Of a stretch of 64,000 bases of DNA, positions 18,257 to 27,553 are shown piece by piece. The position numbers and the translations under genes were made by a program. The stretch spans positions 3,709,501 through 3,773,500 of the forward strand of contig NZ_CP045318.1 of the NCBI RefSeq assembly GCF_009363255.1, in the 5' to 3' direction. How positions within the stretch are numbered: position 1 is the stretch's first letter; every line of letters starts with the position of its first letter. The notes beneath the pieces are model-generated. The model searched no databases, was not told where the DNA came from, and saw only the letters and a list, made by a program, of their open reading frames with translations. This stretch comes from Roseivivax sp. THAF197b (lineage in GTDB: Bacteria > Pseudomonadota > Alphaproteobacteria > Rhodobacterales > Rhodobacteraceae).

Positions 18257-19528
18257 TCAGGTGTTCATGGAGTCGAAAAATTCCGAATTTGTCTTGGTCT
18301 GCTTGAGCTTCGAGATCAGGAACTCGATCGCATCCGTCGTGCCCATCGGATTGAGGATCCGACGCAGAACGAATGTCTTCTGCAGATCGACCTTCTCGAC
18401 CAGGAGCTCTTCCTTCCGCGTGCCGGACTTGAGAATGTCCATCGCCGGGAAGACCCGCTTGTCCGCAACCTTCCGGTCCAGAACGATTTCCGAGTTACCC
18501 GTGCCCTTGAATTCCTCGAAGATGACTTCGTCCATGCGGCTGCCCGTATCGATCAGCGCGGTCGAAATGATGGTGAGCGACCCGCCCTCTTCGATGTTCC
18601 GGGCAGCACCGAAGAACCGCTTCGGCCGCTGCAGCGCGTTTGCATCCACACCACCGGTCAGAACCTTGCCCGACGAGGGCACAACGGTGTTGAAGGCGCG
18701 GCCAAGACGCGTGATCGAGTCGAGCAGGATCACCACGTCCCGCTTGTGCTCCACCAACCGCTTCGCCTTCTCGATCACCATCTCGCTGACGGCAACGTGT
18801 CGTGTCGCGGGTTCGTCGAAGGTCGAGGAGATCACCTCGCCCTTCACCGACCGCTGCATATCCGTCACTTCTTCCGGACGCTCGTCGATCAGCAGGACGA
18901 TCAGATAGCATTCCGGGTGGTTCTTCTCGATCGAACTCGCAATGTTCTGCAGCAGAACTGTTTTACCGGTCCGCGGCGGCGCGACGATCAGAGATCGCTG
19001 GCCTTTGCCGATCGGAGCAACAAGGTCGATGATCCGGGCGGACCGATCCTTGATCGTCGGATCTTCGACTTCCATCTGCAAACGCTCGTCAGGAAAAAGC
19101 GGCGTAAGGTTGTCGAACGCGATCTTGTGGCGCGCCTTTTCCGGATCCTCGAAGTTGATCTGGCTCACATCCATCAGCGCGAAATAGCGCTCATTGTCTT
19201 CCGGCGCCTTGATCGGGCCCTCAATCGTATCGCCCGTCCGCAAGGAAAATTTGCGGATCATGTCAGGAGAGACGTAGATGTCATCCGGACCCGGAAGATA
19301 ATTCGCTTCCGGCGACCGCAGGAACCCGAACCCATCCTGGAGAACCTCCAGAACGCCGTCGCCATAGATGTCCCAACCTTCATCCGCGCGCTCGCGAAGG
19401 ATCTGGAACATCATCTCGCCCTTGCGCATCGTCGACGCGTTTTCGATCTCGAGCTCTTCGGCGAGGGACAGAAGATCTTTCGGCGATTGCGCCTTCAGGT
19501 CGGACAGGTTCAGCTTTTCAAGGTTCAT
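18257..19528 (-). CDS. rho: Transcription termination factor Rho
   Basis: A 423-residue Rho. The N-terminal [21 protein letters not shown] helix bundle is followed by the RNA-binding fold with GFGFLR (residues 66-71), then the hexameric ATPase with Walker A PPRTGKTV (184-191), the Q/R-loop region and [24 protein letters not shown]. It loads on C-rich RNA and terminates transcription. It is the first leftward gene from the proposed origin region, and many hairpins in this window lack T-runs, so Rho-dependent ends are likely. Confidence 0.97.
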   Translation of the reverse strand: MNLEKLNLSDLKAQSPKDLLSLAEELEIENASTMRKGEMMFQILRERADEGWDIYGDGVLEVLQDGFGFLRSPEANYLPGPDDIYVSPDMIRKFSLRTGDTIEGPIKAPEDNERYFALMDVSQINFEDPEKARHKIAFDNLTPLFPDERLQMEVEDPTIKDRSARIIDLVAPIGKGQRSLIVAPPRTGKTVLLQNIASSIEKNHPECYLIVLLIDERPEEVTDMQRSVKGEVISSTFDEPATRHVAVSEMVIEKAKRLVEHKRDVVILLDSITRLGRAFNTVVPSSGKVLTGGVDANALQRPKRFFGAARNIEEGGSLTIISTALIDTGSRMDEVIFEEFKGTGNSEIVLDRKVADKRVFPAMDILKSGTRKEELLVEKVDLQKTFVLRRILNPMGTTDAIEFLISKLKQTKTNSEFFDSMNT

Positions 19529-20083
19529 GAATGTAACACCCGCACGCAGGGGCTGCGCGCATTTCTCTCTGCATAGCGATGGGAAAGTCGAACTCCCGGA
19601 CGGGAGCCAAGGAAGGGCTAAGCGCTTCCCTCTCCGAAGTCAATCTTCTCGAAGAGACCGCGCACTCGGGCCCTCGGACCTGGTTCTCCTTAATAAAAAG
19701 ACTCTTTTAAGAAAGGTTGATGATTGATTAAGGGCATCCGGTTTCCTGTGGATTATGTATTTCTCCCCGGGTTTTCCACTTGCCCCACGCCTGTGGACGG
19801 TTTTGCGGAGGAATACCTCACCCGCGCGGAAAATTCTGTATTTAGTCTAATGATATCAATGCTTTGAAGATTTAATTGATATCCAGTCCCATGTGGATTG
19901 CTCGCAGGACGAGAGGGCTTCAGCCGCGATTGGCCCCATTCGTCAGTTTTCCCATGCACAACCCGAACAACAGCTCCGGGAATGTGTAGGAAGCGCGCGC
20001 TTCGTCCCCAGCTTGCAACCTGCCGGGATATTTCACAGAACGGTCCGGCGCCGCCTACCGAATATATCCGCTGGATTGTCCAC
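19529..20083. other. oriC: Putative chromosomal replication origin (oriC) region
   Basis: A 555-bp gene-free gap between divergent rho and maf. It holds an AT-rich stretch (about 19688-19735, a candidate unwinding element containing one GANTC site, 19700-19704) and DnaA-box-like 9-mers: TGTGGATTA (19747-19755), TTTTCCACT (19772-19780), TGTGGACGG (19792-19800), TGTGGATTG (19892-19900) and TTGTCCACA (20076-20084, touching the maf start). A second AT-rich patch at about 19832-19885 carries a perfect inverted repeat. The flanking order maf-aroE-coaE-dnaQ-secB matches the origin-proximal order known in Caulobacter, and parAB/parS are within 8 kb. No hemE is present. The origin call is inference. 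Confidence 0.6.
19852..19883. repeat. Perfect 9-bp inverted repeat inside the putative origin
   Basis: GATATCAAT (19852-19860) and ATTGATATC (19875-19883) are exact reverse complements separated by 14 bp, in an AT-rich patch between DnaA-box-like sequences. Centre-to-centre spacing is 23 bp, about two helical turns. It could bind a dimeric protein or be a structural element of the origin. Confidence 0.6.
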
Positions 20084-20683
20084 ATGAAAAAACCGCTCAT
20101 CCTCGCCTCGGGATCGCAAATTCGTGCCGACCTTCTGCGCCAGGCGGCCGTACCCTTTCGAATCGAGGTTGCCCGGATCGATGAGGAAGCGATCCGGCAA
20201 AGCCTCGCCGCGGAAGAGGCACACCCCCGCGACGTCGCTGACACGCTGGCGGAGATGAAGGCCAGCAAGGTCGCGGGCAAATTGCCAGACGCCTTGGTTC
20301 TGGGATGCGATCAGGTCCTGTCGCAGGGGCGGGACGTTCTGGGAAAGCCCGAGAATATCGACGCGGCGCGCGCGCAACTGCGCCGTCTTCGGGGACAGAC
20401 GCATCATCTCCATTCCGCCGCCGTACTCTATGAGGATGCCCGTCCCGTCTGGCGTCACGTTGGTCAAGTCCGCATGACTATGCGGGCCTTGTCCGACGAA
20501 TATATCGACGATTATCTGGAGCGGAACTGGGAAAGCGCGCGCCACTCGGTCGGGGCCTACAAGATCGAGGAAGAAGGCGTCCGCCTCTTCGCCCAGATTC
20601 ACGGCGACCATTTCGCGATCCTGGGTCTGCCGTTGCTCGAATTCCTGAACCACCTGGTGATCAGAGGGGATCTGCCGTCATGA
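20084..20683 (+). CDS. maf: Maf-family nucleotide pyrophosphatase
   Basis: A 199-residue Maf/YceF-type protein. It opens with the family signature [14 protein letters not shown], contains [11 protein letters not shown] as the metal/catalytic region, and ends with [24 protein letters not shown]. Maf proteins hydrolyse modified or canonical NTPs and affect septum formation. The ATG at 20084 is chosen because the SGS signature is 8 residues in; upstream in-frame sequence is the origin region. Its stop overlaps the aroE start (ATGA). Confidence 0.93.
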   Translation: MKKPLILASGSQIRADLLRQAAVPFRIEVARIDEEAIRQSLAAEEAHPRDVADTLAEMKASKVAGKLPDALVLGCDQVLSQGRDVLGKPENIDAARAQLRRLRGQTHHLHSAAVLYEDARPVWRHVGQVRMTMRALSDEYIDDYLERNWESARHSVGAYKIEEEGVRLFAQIHGDHFAILGLPLLEFLNHLVIRGDLPS

Positions 20684-21513
20684 CCATGGACCGAATTCCT
20701 CTGGCGGGCGTGATCGGCTCCCCGATCGCCCATTCCAAATCCCCACATCTGCATGGTCATTGGCTGCGAAAATACGGCCTTCCGGGGCATTACATCCCGA
20801 TGGACGTGCCGAGCGAGAGGTTGGAAGAAACACTGCGGCTGTTGCCCGAGCTGGGATTTGTCGGGCTGAACGTGACGATCCCTTACAAGGAAGAGGTCCT
20901 GAAGATCGCGGATCTGGTCACAGACCGCGCGACCTTGATCGGGGCGGCAAATACGCTGATCTTCCGCAGTGACGGCAAGATCCATGCGGACAATACAGAC
21001 GGCTACGGCTTCCTCGAAAACCTGCGGCAAAACGCACCGGATTGGGATCCGAAGGCGGGCCCCGCCGTCGTTCTGGGCGCAGGCGGGGCTGCGCGCGCGA
21101 TCCTTGCCACGCTTCTGGAAGTGGGTGTGCCGCGGATCATCCTGACGAACCGCACCCGCCATCGTGCCGAGCTTCTGGCCCGAGAACTCGGCACGCGCGT
21201 CGATGTCGTCGATTGGGTGCAGGCAGGCAACGTCCTTGAAGACGCGGCAACGCTGGTGAACACGACTTCCCTCGGCATGGCCGGCAAGCCGAAGCTGCGC
21301 GTGCCGCTCGACGGGCTGCGGCCCGGCACCCTCGTGACGGATATCGTCTACGCACCGCTCGAAACCGATCTCTTGCGCGCCGCCGCTGCACAGGGCTGCG
21401 TGACGGTGGACGGGCTCGGCATGCTTCTTCATCAGGCGGTGCCGGGATTTGAGCGGTGGTTCGGAAAACGCCCCGAGGTCGATGAGGCAACGCGGGCTGC
21501 GGTGCTCAGATGA
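20680..21513 (+). CDS. aroE: Shikimate dehydrogenase (NADP+)
   Basis: A 277-residue AroE. The substrate half has [13 protein letters not shown] and [11 protein letters not shown] (with the catalytic Lys) and NTDGYGF. The NADP half has GAGGAARAI followed by TNRTRHRA, typical of NADP preference. It reduces 3-dehydroshikimate in the aromatic amino acid pathway. It overlaps maf and coaE by 4 bp each (ATGA), so these genes form a coupled operon. Confidence 0.96.
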   Translation: MTMDRIPLAGVIGSPIAHSKSPHLHGHWLRKYGLPGHYIPMDVPSERLEETLRLLPELGFVGLNVTIPYKEEVLKIADLVTDRATLIGAANTLIFRSDGKIHADNTDGYGFLENLRQNAPDWDPKAGPAVVLGAGGAARAILATLLEVGVPRIILTNRTRHRAELLARELGTRVDVVDWVQAGNVLEDAATLVNTTSLGMAGKPKLRVPLDGLRPGTLVTDIVYAPLETDLLRAAAAQGCVTVDGLGMLLHQAVPGFERWFGKRPEVDEATRAAVLR

Positions 21514-22094
21514 CGATCAAGCTCGGCCTTACCGGATCCATCGGCATGGGCAAATCGACCACGGCCGCCCTTTTCGCCGAAGAAGGTGCGGCTGTCTGGG
21601 ATGCCGATGCGGCTGTACACAGGTTCTATCAAGCAGGCGGCGCTGCCGTCGCGCCCATCGGCGAGGTCTTTCCCGACGCCATCGAAGATGGCGCGGTATC
21701 TCGCCGCGCTTTGCGGGACATCATCGCCAAGGATGAGAGCGCATTGAAGACCATCGAAGGCATCGTGCATCCGCTCGTTCGGGCGGACCGGGACGTCTTT
21801 GCCGCAAAAACAGAGACTGATATCACCGTTTACGACATTCCCCTGCTCTTCGAGACAGGCGCACAATCGGAGATGGACGCGACGGCCTGCGTCTACGTGC
21901 CTTACGGCGAGCAGCGCCGCCGGGTTCTGGAGCGCGGCACAATGTCCGAGGCGGATTTCGAGCGTATCCTCGACAAGCAGATGCCAATCCAGGACAAGCT
22001 GGATCGATCGGACTTCACGATACGGACGCCGGATCTTGAGACGGCCCGCGCGGACGTGCAGACTGTCCTCGAAGAGATCAGAAAGCGGCTCTAA
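21510..22094 (+). CDS. coaE: Dephospho-CoA kinase
   Basis: A 194-residue CoaE. P-loop [10 protein letters not shown] is near residue 8, [10 protein letters not shown] is the substrate-binding DAD motif, and EGIVHPLVR and DIPLLFETG are family blocks. It makes the last step of coenzyme A synthesis. Start and stop are tightly coupled to aroE (4-bp overlap) and dnaQ (2-bp gap). Confidence 0.96.
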   Translation: MTIKLGLTGSIGMGKSTTAALFAEEGAAVWDADAAVHRFYQAGGAAVAPIGEVFPDAIEDGAVSRRALRDIIAKDESALKTIEGIVHPLVRADRDVFAAKTETDITVYDIPLLFETGAQSEMDATACVYVPYGEQRRRVLERGTMSEADFERILDKQMPIQDKLDRSDFTIRTPDLETARADVQTVLEEIRKRL

Positions 22095-22096
22095 CC

Positions 22097-22786
22097 ATGC
22101 GCGAAATCGTCCTCGACACCGAAACCACCGGGTTCGATCCGGAAAGCGGAGATCGCATAGTCGAGATCGGTGCGGTCGAGCTTTGGAACCACGTCGCCAC
22201 GGGGCGCACCTATCATCAGTACATCAATCCCGAACGCAGCATGCCGAAAGAGGCCTTCGAGGTGCACGGGCTGGGCGATGACTTCCTGCGCGACAAGCCT
22301 GTCTTCTCGCATATCGTGGACGATTTCCTCGCCTTTGTCGGGGATGCGAAGATGGTGATCCATAACGCCGCGTTCGACATGAAATTCCTCAATGCCGAGT
22401 TGAAATGGGTCAAGCGCCCTGCCCTGCCTTGGGAACAGGCCGTCGACACGCTGGATATCGCGCGGCGCAAATTTCCGGGCTCGCCTGCCTCGCTCGATGC
22501 GCTCTGCCGTCGCTTCAATATCGACAACTCGTCACGCACCTTGCACGGCGCGCTTCTCGACAGTGAAATTCTGGCGGAGGTGTATCTCGAACTGATCGGG
22601 GGCAAGCAGCCCGACTTTGCGCTGAGCACCGCGCAGACATCCGGGAGTTCTGCGGGAACAGAGACGGACTGGCGCCCGACGCGGCGATCAACACCCCTGC
22701 CCCCGCGGATCACGGACAGCGAAAAGGCGGCTCACGCCGCCTTTGTCGAGAAGCTTGGAGAGGATGCGCTCTGGCGCAAACTCTGA
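22097..22786 (+). CDS. dnaQ: DNA polymerase III epsilon subunit (proofreading exonuclease)
   Basis: A 229-residue DEDDh exonuclease. Exo I is [10 protein letters not shown], Exo II is [10 protein letters not shown], and the Exo III region [17 protein letters not shown] contains the active-site His and Asp. The C-terminal 50 residues are a linker and alpha-subunit binding tail. It proofreads replication errors in Pol III. It ends 1 bp from the convergent secB stop codon. Confidence 0.95.
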   Translation: MREIVLDTETTGFDPESGDRIVEIGAVELWNHVATGRTYHQYINPERSMPKEAFEVHGLGDDFLRDKPVFSHIVDDFLAFVGDAKMVIHNAAFDMKFLNAELKWVKRPALPWEQAVDTLDIARRKFPGSPASLDALCRRFNIDNSSRTLHGALLDSEILAEVYLELIGGKQPDFALSTAQTSGSSAGTETDWRPTRRSTPLPPRITDSEKAAHAAFVEKLGEDALWRKL

Positions 22787-22787
22787 G

Positions 22788-23303
22788 TTACGCGGTGCCC
22801 TGAGGGGCGGCTGCCTGCGCTTGCTGCCGACGCTGCAATTCCGCGCGATAAAGCGCGATGAAATCGATGGTCTCGAGGTTGAGCGGCGGGAAGCCACCGT
22901 CGCGGGTGACGTCGGCCACGATCCGGCGCGCGAAGGGGAACAGCATCCGCGGGCATTCGATCAGCAGGAAGGGATGCAACTGCTCATCGGGAATGTTCTC
23001 GACCTGAAAGATACCGGCGTAATCCAGTTCCAGCAGAAACAGCGTGTCGCCGCTTTCCTTGGACTTGTTGGTGATGTTCAGCTTCATCACCACTTCGTAC
23101 TGACCCTCGGTCTGGCGCTTGCGCGCATCGAGGTTCACCTGAACCTGGATGTCAGGCTTGGTTTCGCCCTTCGCACCTTTCTGCGCGAGCACGTTTTCGA
23201 AAGACATGTCGCGGATGAATTGCGCGAGAATGTTCATCTTGGGCTGAACGGGCGCCTGGGCTGCGCCGTTCTCGGCCCCGGCATTGTTGGAAGCATCGCT
23301 CAT
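22788..23303 (-). CDS. secB: Protein-export chaperone SecB
   Basis: A 171-residue SecB. It contains NILAQFIRDMSFENV, VKLNITNKSKESGDTLFLLELDYAGIF and LIECPRMLFPFARRIVADVTRDGGFPPL, which are the family blocks. The N-terminal 20 and C-terminal 15 residues are low-complexity Ala/Gln-rich tails. It holds preproteins unfolded for SecA. This is a typical alphaproteobacterial position beside dnaQ. Confidence 0.96.
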   Translation of the reverse strand: MSDASNNAGAENGAAQAPVQPKMNILAQFIRDMSFENVLAQKGAKGETKPDIQVQVNLDARKRQTEGQYEVVMKLNITNKSKESGDTLFLLELDYAGIFQVENIPDEQLHPFLLIECPRMLFPFARRIVADVTRDGGFPPLNLETIDFIALYRAELQRRQQAQAAAPQGTA

Positions 23304-23369
23304 GGGCGCGGTCCTTTCAGGGGTGGGTCACAAATGTTGCAGGACGCTTACCAACTGCGCTTGATGACC

Positions 23370-23888
23370 TCAATGCTTGGTCCATCCGGAGTTGCCGGGA
23401 TGGGTCGGGCGTTTGGCGGGATCAACCTCGACGTAATCGCCGTCGATCACATCGCCGTCGCGCGGCGGACGCCGTCCGGGATTGACGCCCGCATGCTGCC
23501 TGGGATCCCGACGGGGATCGCCCCCCATCTCGAAGCGAGAGACCTTCACATGCTTTCGCGCATAAGCGATGGCCGCGCGGCGGAAGGGCGGCGTCAGCAA
23601 TGCGAAGCCAACGGCATCGGTGAAAAAGCCCGGTGTCAGCAACAGCGCACCGGCAAACAGGATCATGGCGCCGTGCGCCAGCGGTTCGGTCGGATCGCGC
23701 AGGTCATTGAACGACGATCGCAGCTCCGACAGGGCCAGAGCTCCCTGCGAGCGGACGAGACACGTCCCCAGCATCGCGGTCAGCACAACGATCAGAAGCG
23801 TCGGCCAGAGACCGATGAAACCGCCGACCTGAATGAATAGCGCGATCTCGATCAGCGGTACGCCGATAAACGCCAGTAGAAGCCACAT
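23370..23888 (-). CDS. fxsA: FxsA-family membrane protein
   Basis: A 172-residue protein starting MWLLLAFIGVPLIEIALF. Three to four hydrophobic segments lie in the first 110 residues, including GTCLVRSQGALAL and the LLTPGFFTDAVGFALLTPP motif typical of FxsA. The C-terminal 60 residues are cytoplasmic, basic then acidic, with many Arg, Asp and Pro. FxsA was described from suppression of phage exclusion; its normal role is unknown. The start was moved to 23888, where the first membrane segment begins. Confidence 0.88.
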   Translation of the reverse strand: MWLLLAFIGVPLIEIALFIQVGGFIGLWPTLLIVVLTAMLGTCLVRSQGALALSELRSSFNDLRDPTEPLAHGAMILFAGALLLTPGFFTDAVGFALLTPPFRRAAIAYARKHVKVSRFEMGGDPRRDPRQHAGVNPGRRPPRDGDVIDGDYVEVDPAKRPTHPGNSGWTKH

Positions 23889-23994
23889 GGCCAATTCCTT
23901 TCCCGGGTTTCCCCGCATCAGTGGACTTGGGGTCCTGCCATGCCTACATAGGAACGCAAAGAGACAGGTTCTACAGGCTCACCCGAGAGGTCCC

Positions 23995-24654
23995 ATGAAT
24001 TCGCCCATTCTACAGTTACTTGTACTCGCAGGAATTGCGGTTTTCTTGATCCTGCGGCTGAAAAACGTGCTCGGAACGCGTGATGGGTTCGAAAAACCGC
24101 CCTCTCAACCGCAGGCGGACCCTGTGCCGGATCGTCGCGGCTTCGAGGTGATCGAGGGTGGTCCTGATCCCGACATCGTCGATCATGTGCCCGAGGGCTC
24201 CGCGGCGGCGAACGCGTTGGCGGAGATCAAGAAGATCGAGCCGTCCTTCTCCGTGGGCGAGTTTCTTGGCGGTGCGCGTGGCGCCTACGAGATGATCCTC
24301 ATGGGCTACGAGAAGGGTGAGATCGAGGATCTGAAGCCGTTTCTTTCGGATGACGTCTATGAAAGCTTCGAGGCGGGCATCGCCCAGCGCGAAGAACAGG
24401 GTCTGACGGTCGAGGCGGAATTCGTCGGTGTCCGTGAAACCGTTCTGGAAGAGGCGACGCTCGATCCTAATACGAACGAGGCGGAGCTGACGGTGCGTTA
24501 TCTTGGCGAGTTGACCTTCGCGGTCTACGATCAGGAGGGCACGCTCGTCGAAGGCAGCCCGACCAAGATCAAGCGCCAAAAGGACGTCTGGACCTATGCA
24601 CGCCGCATCGGCAGCGACGATCCGAACTGGCAACTCGTCGCAACGAGCGAATGA
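23995..24654 (+). CDS. Tim44-like domain membrane protein
   Basis: A 219-residue protein with one N-terminal membrane segment (ILQLLVLAGIAVFLILRL), a disordered Pro/Asp-rich linker to about residue 75, and a Tim44-like domain (about 80-219: FLGGARGAYEMILMGYEKGEIEDLKPFLSDDVYESF... ending YARRIGSDDPNWQLVATSE). Bacterial Tim44-like proteins are anchored at the inner membrane and of unclear function; the mitochondrial relative tethers the import motor. It is divergent from fxsA across 106 bp and overlaps mltA by 4 bp. Confidence 0.88.
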   Translation: MNSPILQLLVLAGIAVFLILRLKNVLGTRDGFEKPPSQPQADPVPDRRGFEVIEGGPDPDIVDHVPEGSAAANALAEIKKIEPSFSVGEFLGGARGAYEMILMGYEKGEIEDLKPFLSDDVYESFEAGIAQREEQGLTVEAEFVGVRETVLEEATLDPNTNEAELTVRYLGELTFAVYDQEGTLVEGSPTKIKRQKDVWTYARRIGSDDPNWQLVATSE

Positions 24655-25712
24655 TCCAGCGCCTTCTGGCGATAATTCTGGGGGTGACGCTGATGGCTCC
24701 CGACCCGTCAAGCGCAGCGGACGACGGCCCGGTCTACGAGATCCTCGATTTCGATGTGCTTGACGGCTGGGCCGAGGATGATCACGGCGCGGCCTTGACG
24801 GCGTTTCTCGAGACGTGCCGCGATCTTAAGGATCCAGACTGGCGCGCCCTGTGTCGTGCGGCGCGTGACGATCCCGACCCTCGCGCGTTCTTCGAGCTTT
24901 TCTTCCGCCCCGTCCGTATCACGCATGGCGCGGGCGAAGGCACCGACAAGGCGCTTTTCACCGGATATTTTGAGCCCGAGCTGGATGGTGCGCTGCGTCC
25001 CGGCGGCAAGTATCGTTGGCCGGTCTACAAGATGCCTCCCGAAGCGCGTGCGGCGGGCCAATGGCTGACGCGGCGCGATATCCTGACATCCGGTGTCATG
25101 GAGGGACGCGGGTTGGAGATTGCCTGGGTCGATGATCCGGTTGAGCTGTTTTTCCTGCAAATTCAGGGCTCTGGCCGTATTCGTCTACCGGATGGCGGCG
25201 TTATTCGTGTGGGATACGGGGGATCGAACGGTCAGGAATACCGCTCCATCGGTGTGGAGATGATACGGCGCAATATCCTGCCGGAGCATCGGGTTTCCGC
25301 CGAAGTCATCAAGAACTGGGTACGGCAGAACCCGGTTCAGGGGGAAGAGCTGCTGTTTCACAACCCGTCCTATGTCTTTTTCCGGGAAGTCAGCGAAGTC
25401 CCGGCGCATAAGGGTCCGCTGGGCGCGATGAACCGCTCAATCACCCCGATGCGGTCGATTGCTGTCGATCCGGCCTACACACCGCTCGGCGCGCCCGTTT
25501 GGATCGAAAAGGATGGGCGCGACGCACTGCGCCGCCTGATGATCGCACAGGATACCGGATCGGCGATCAAAGGTGCACAGCGAGCCGATATCTTTGCCGG
25601 GACCGGCGCGGATGCGGGCGCATGGGCCGGTACGCTGAAGGATCCGGGGCAGATGTATGTGCTCCTGCCGATCCAGCGAGCCTATGCGCTTCTGCCCGAT
25701 CCGACCCTATGA
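24651..25712 (+). CDS. mltA: Membrane-bound lytic murein transglycosylase A
   Basis: A 353-residue MltA with the family MltA and 3D domains. Blocks seen are LFTGYFEPELDGALRPGGKYRWPVYK, FLQIQGSGRIRLPDGGVIRVGYGGSNGQEYRSIG, and the C-terminal 3D region DPAYTPLGAPVWIE...IAQDTGSAIKGAQRADIFAGTG with the catalytic Asp. It cleaves peptidoglycan between MurNAc and GlcNAc. The N-terminal signal peptide ends near PSSAAD with no lipobox Cys, unlike E. coli MltA, which is a lipoprotein. It overlaps its neighbours by ATGA on both sides. Confidence 0.94.
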   Translation: MIQRLLAIILGVTLMAPDPSSAADDGPVYEILDFDVLDGWAEDDHGAALTAFLETCRDLKDPDWRALCRAARDDPDPRAFFELFFRPVRITHGAGEGTDKALFTGYFEPELDGALRPGGKYRWPVYKMPPEARAAGQWLTRRDILTSGVMEGRGLEIAWVDDPVELFFLQIQGSGRIRLPDGGVIRVGYGGSNGQEYRSIGVEMIRRNILPEHRVSAEVIKNWVRQNPVQGEELLFHNPSYVFFREVSEVPAHKGPLGAMNRSITPMRSIAVDPAYTPLGAPVWIEKDGRDALRRLMIAQDTGSAIKGAQRADIFAGTGADAGAWAGTLKDPGQMYVLLPIQRAYALLPDPTL

Positions 25713-26308
25713 GCAGGCGGAAGCTTCGCCCGGACGAGCTTGAGCTTTGGGGCCGGGTCGCGGGCTCTGCGCGAAAGCTGGAAACCCAGGGCAAGCTCGC
25801 CAAACCCTCCGGCGCGGCCTATCCGATCAAGGCCCCGAAACCTGCGCCCAGCGCGGTCCCCTCGATAGAGCGGTTCGATCTCGGCCAGCGCGGACCCGCA
25901 AAGTCCAACACCTGGAGCCTGCCAGAGACGACCGCATCGCGCCTCTCCCGCGATCCGGTGAAGATGGATGCGAAGGCCTTCACGCGGATGAAACGCGGCA
26001 AGCTGAAACCGGAGGCGCGGATCGACCTGCACGGCATGACGTTGGATCGGGCGCATCCTGCCTTGATCGGGTTCATCCATTCAGCGCAATCGCGCGGTCT
26101 GCGGCTCGTTCTCGTGATCACCGGGAAAGGTCAGCGCGAGGATCCGTATGACGCAGCACCGCGCCGCCGGGGTGTTTTGAAATCGCAGGTGCCGCAATGG
26201 CTCCGCATGCCGCCGATTTCCAACGCTGTGTTGCAGATCAGCGAGGCGCATCAGCGCCATGGTGGTGGCGGTGCCTATTACGTCTATCTACGCCGCTTCC
26301 GAAGCTGA
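25709..26308 (+). CDS. Smr-domain protein
   Basis: A 199-residue protein with a Lys/Pro-rich N-terminal half and a C-terminal Smr (small MutS-related) domain (about 108-199). The domain has the RIDLHGMTLDRAHPAL start motif, LVLVITGKGQ (T-G-x-G), and the terminal HGGGGAYYVYLRR. Smr domains are DNA or RNA endonuclease modules; in bacteria stand-alone members (YdaL/SmrA-like) have been tied to nucleic-acid nicking and ribosome rescue. Start overlaps mltA by 4 bp. Its 3' end overlaps the opposing MFS gene by 21 bp. Confidence 0.9.
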   Translation: MSRRKLRPDELELWGRVAGSARKLETQGKLAKPSGAAYPIKAPKPAPSAVPSIERFDLGQRGPAKSNTWSLPETTASRLSRDPVKMDAKAFTRMKRGKLKPEARIDLHGMTLDRAHPALIGFIHSAQSRGLRLVLVITGKGQREDPYDAAPRRRGVLKSQVPQWLRMPPISNAVLQISEAHQRHGGGGAYYVYLRRFRS

Positions 26309-27514
26309 GATCAGCGTATCGCGGTACCGCGCAAGACCGACGATCATCACCAGCGACGCCACCAGAAAATAGGCCGCGATCAGAAGATACTGGTCTTCGA
26401 TCCTGACGCCCGCATCGATCAGGTAGCCGGTCACGCCCGGCCCGATGGCGGTGCCCGACACCATGACGGCCGCTCCCATCGCCTTGATCGCCCCGATATG
26501 GCGCGTTCCGTAGAATTCGGCCCAGAATGCAGAGGGCAACGTCGCTTGCGCACCTTGGGTCAGCGCCAGAAGCGTCAAGCCGATCCCGGCATGAAGCGGC
26601 GTGGCGGCCCAGGCGAATACAATGAAAGCGGCGATTGAGGGCAAAAGTGCCGTGGGGAAAACGCGGGCGACGCCAAAGCGGTCAATGGCCCAGCCGGAGG
26701 CCAACATCGCCCCCGTGGTCGCAATCGTGAAAAGCGGCAGCCACGCCACCAGCTCGATCAGCTCCCAGCCTTTCACCTCCACGTAATGCACTTGCTGGAA
26801 GAAAAACGCAGTGCCCCATGCAGGCGGACCCATCAGGGCGGGGATCATCATCCAGAACAGCGGATGGCGCAGCACATCCATCCTGTTCCAGTGGCGTCCG
26901 TCCATGCCCAGAACCGCCTGGTTTTGCGCGGACATGGATTGCGGGGTGCGCTCCTTGCGCAGGAACAGGGTCAAAAACGGGATGCCTGCGAAGGCGATTC
27001 CTGCGGCGAGGACCCAGAGCACCCGCCAGTCGTAAAGCGCCATGAGCGCCACGAAGATCACCGGCATGACGGCGTTTCCCAAGGTCACGCCGAGGCTCGC
27101 AATGCTGAGCGCGCGGCCGCGCGTCGCCACGAACCACCGCGACATTGACGCCAGGGCGATGTGGCTCGTCATGCCTTGCCCGAACAGCCGGAGCACGAAG
27201 ATCGATACCGGAAGGATGAGCGCCGATCTGTTCCACGCCATCAGCAGGCATGCAAAGGCCAGCGCGATCAGAACGGCCGTCCCGAGCGAGCGGCTGCGAA
27301 AGCGGTCGGTCAGTGCGCCCGCCCAGATCATCGTCACAGCGGACAGCAATGTGCCTGCCGCGTAGACCGCGCCCCAATCCCCGTGGCTGAGATCGAATTC
27401 CGTGCGAATCTCGCCCGCGAAGATCGAGATGAAGAACGTCTGACCGAAGCTGGACAGGAATGTCAGGATCACCCCCGCGGCAAGCCATGGGGCATTTTCT
27501 TTGAGAAAGGTCAC
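26288..27514 (-). CDS. MFS transporter of unknown substrate, downstream of bchO
   Basis: A 408-residue major facilitator with about 12 hydrophobic segments and the loop 2-3 signature region GALTDRFRSRSLG. No close functional subfamily can be recognised from the sequence. It lies 39 bp after bchO on the same strand, so it may be the last gene of the crtA-bchI-bchD-bchO transcript. Its stop is inside the 3' end of the convergent Smr gene (21-bp overlap). A role tied to photosynthesis is possible only by position; it could equally be housekeeping. Confidence 0.85.
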   Translation of the reverse strand: MTFLKENAPWLAAGVILTFLSSFGQTFFISIFAGEIRTEFDLSHGDWGAVYAAGTLLSAVTMIWAGALTDRFRSRSLGTAVLIALAFACLLMAWNRSALILPVSIFVLRLFGQGMTSHIALASMSRWFVATRGRALSIASLGVTLGNAVMPVIFVALMALYDWRVLWVLAAGIAFAGIPFLTLFLRKERTPQSMSAQNQAVLGMDGRHWNRMDVLRHPLFWMMIPALMGPPAWGTAFFFQQVHYVEVKGWELIELVAWLPLFTIATTGAMLASGWAIDRFGVARVFPTALLPSIAAFIVFAWAATPLHAGIGLTLLALTQGAQATLPSAFWAEFYGTRHIGAIKAMGAAVMVSGTAIGPGVTGYLIDAGVRIEDQYLLIAAYFLVASLVMIVGLARYRDTLISASEAA

Positions 27515-27553
27515 GCCTGCCTCGCTGCGTGCGGGGCAACGTGCCCCGACTCA

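Noticed and set aside
19893..20083. Short open frames in the origin gap upstream of maf
   Set aside because: They have no conserved start, no ribosome-binding site and low-complexity composition; the region is better explained as non-coding.
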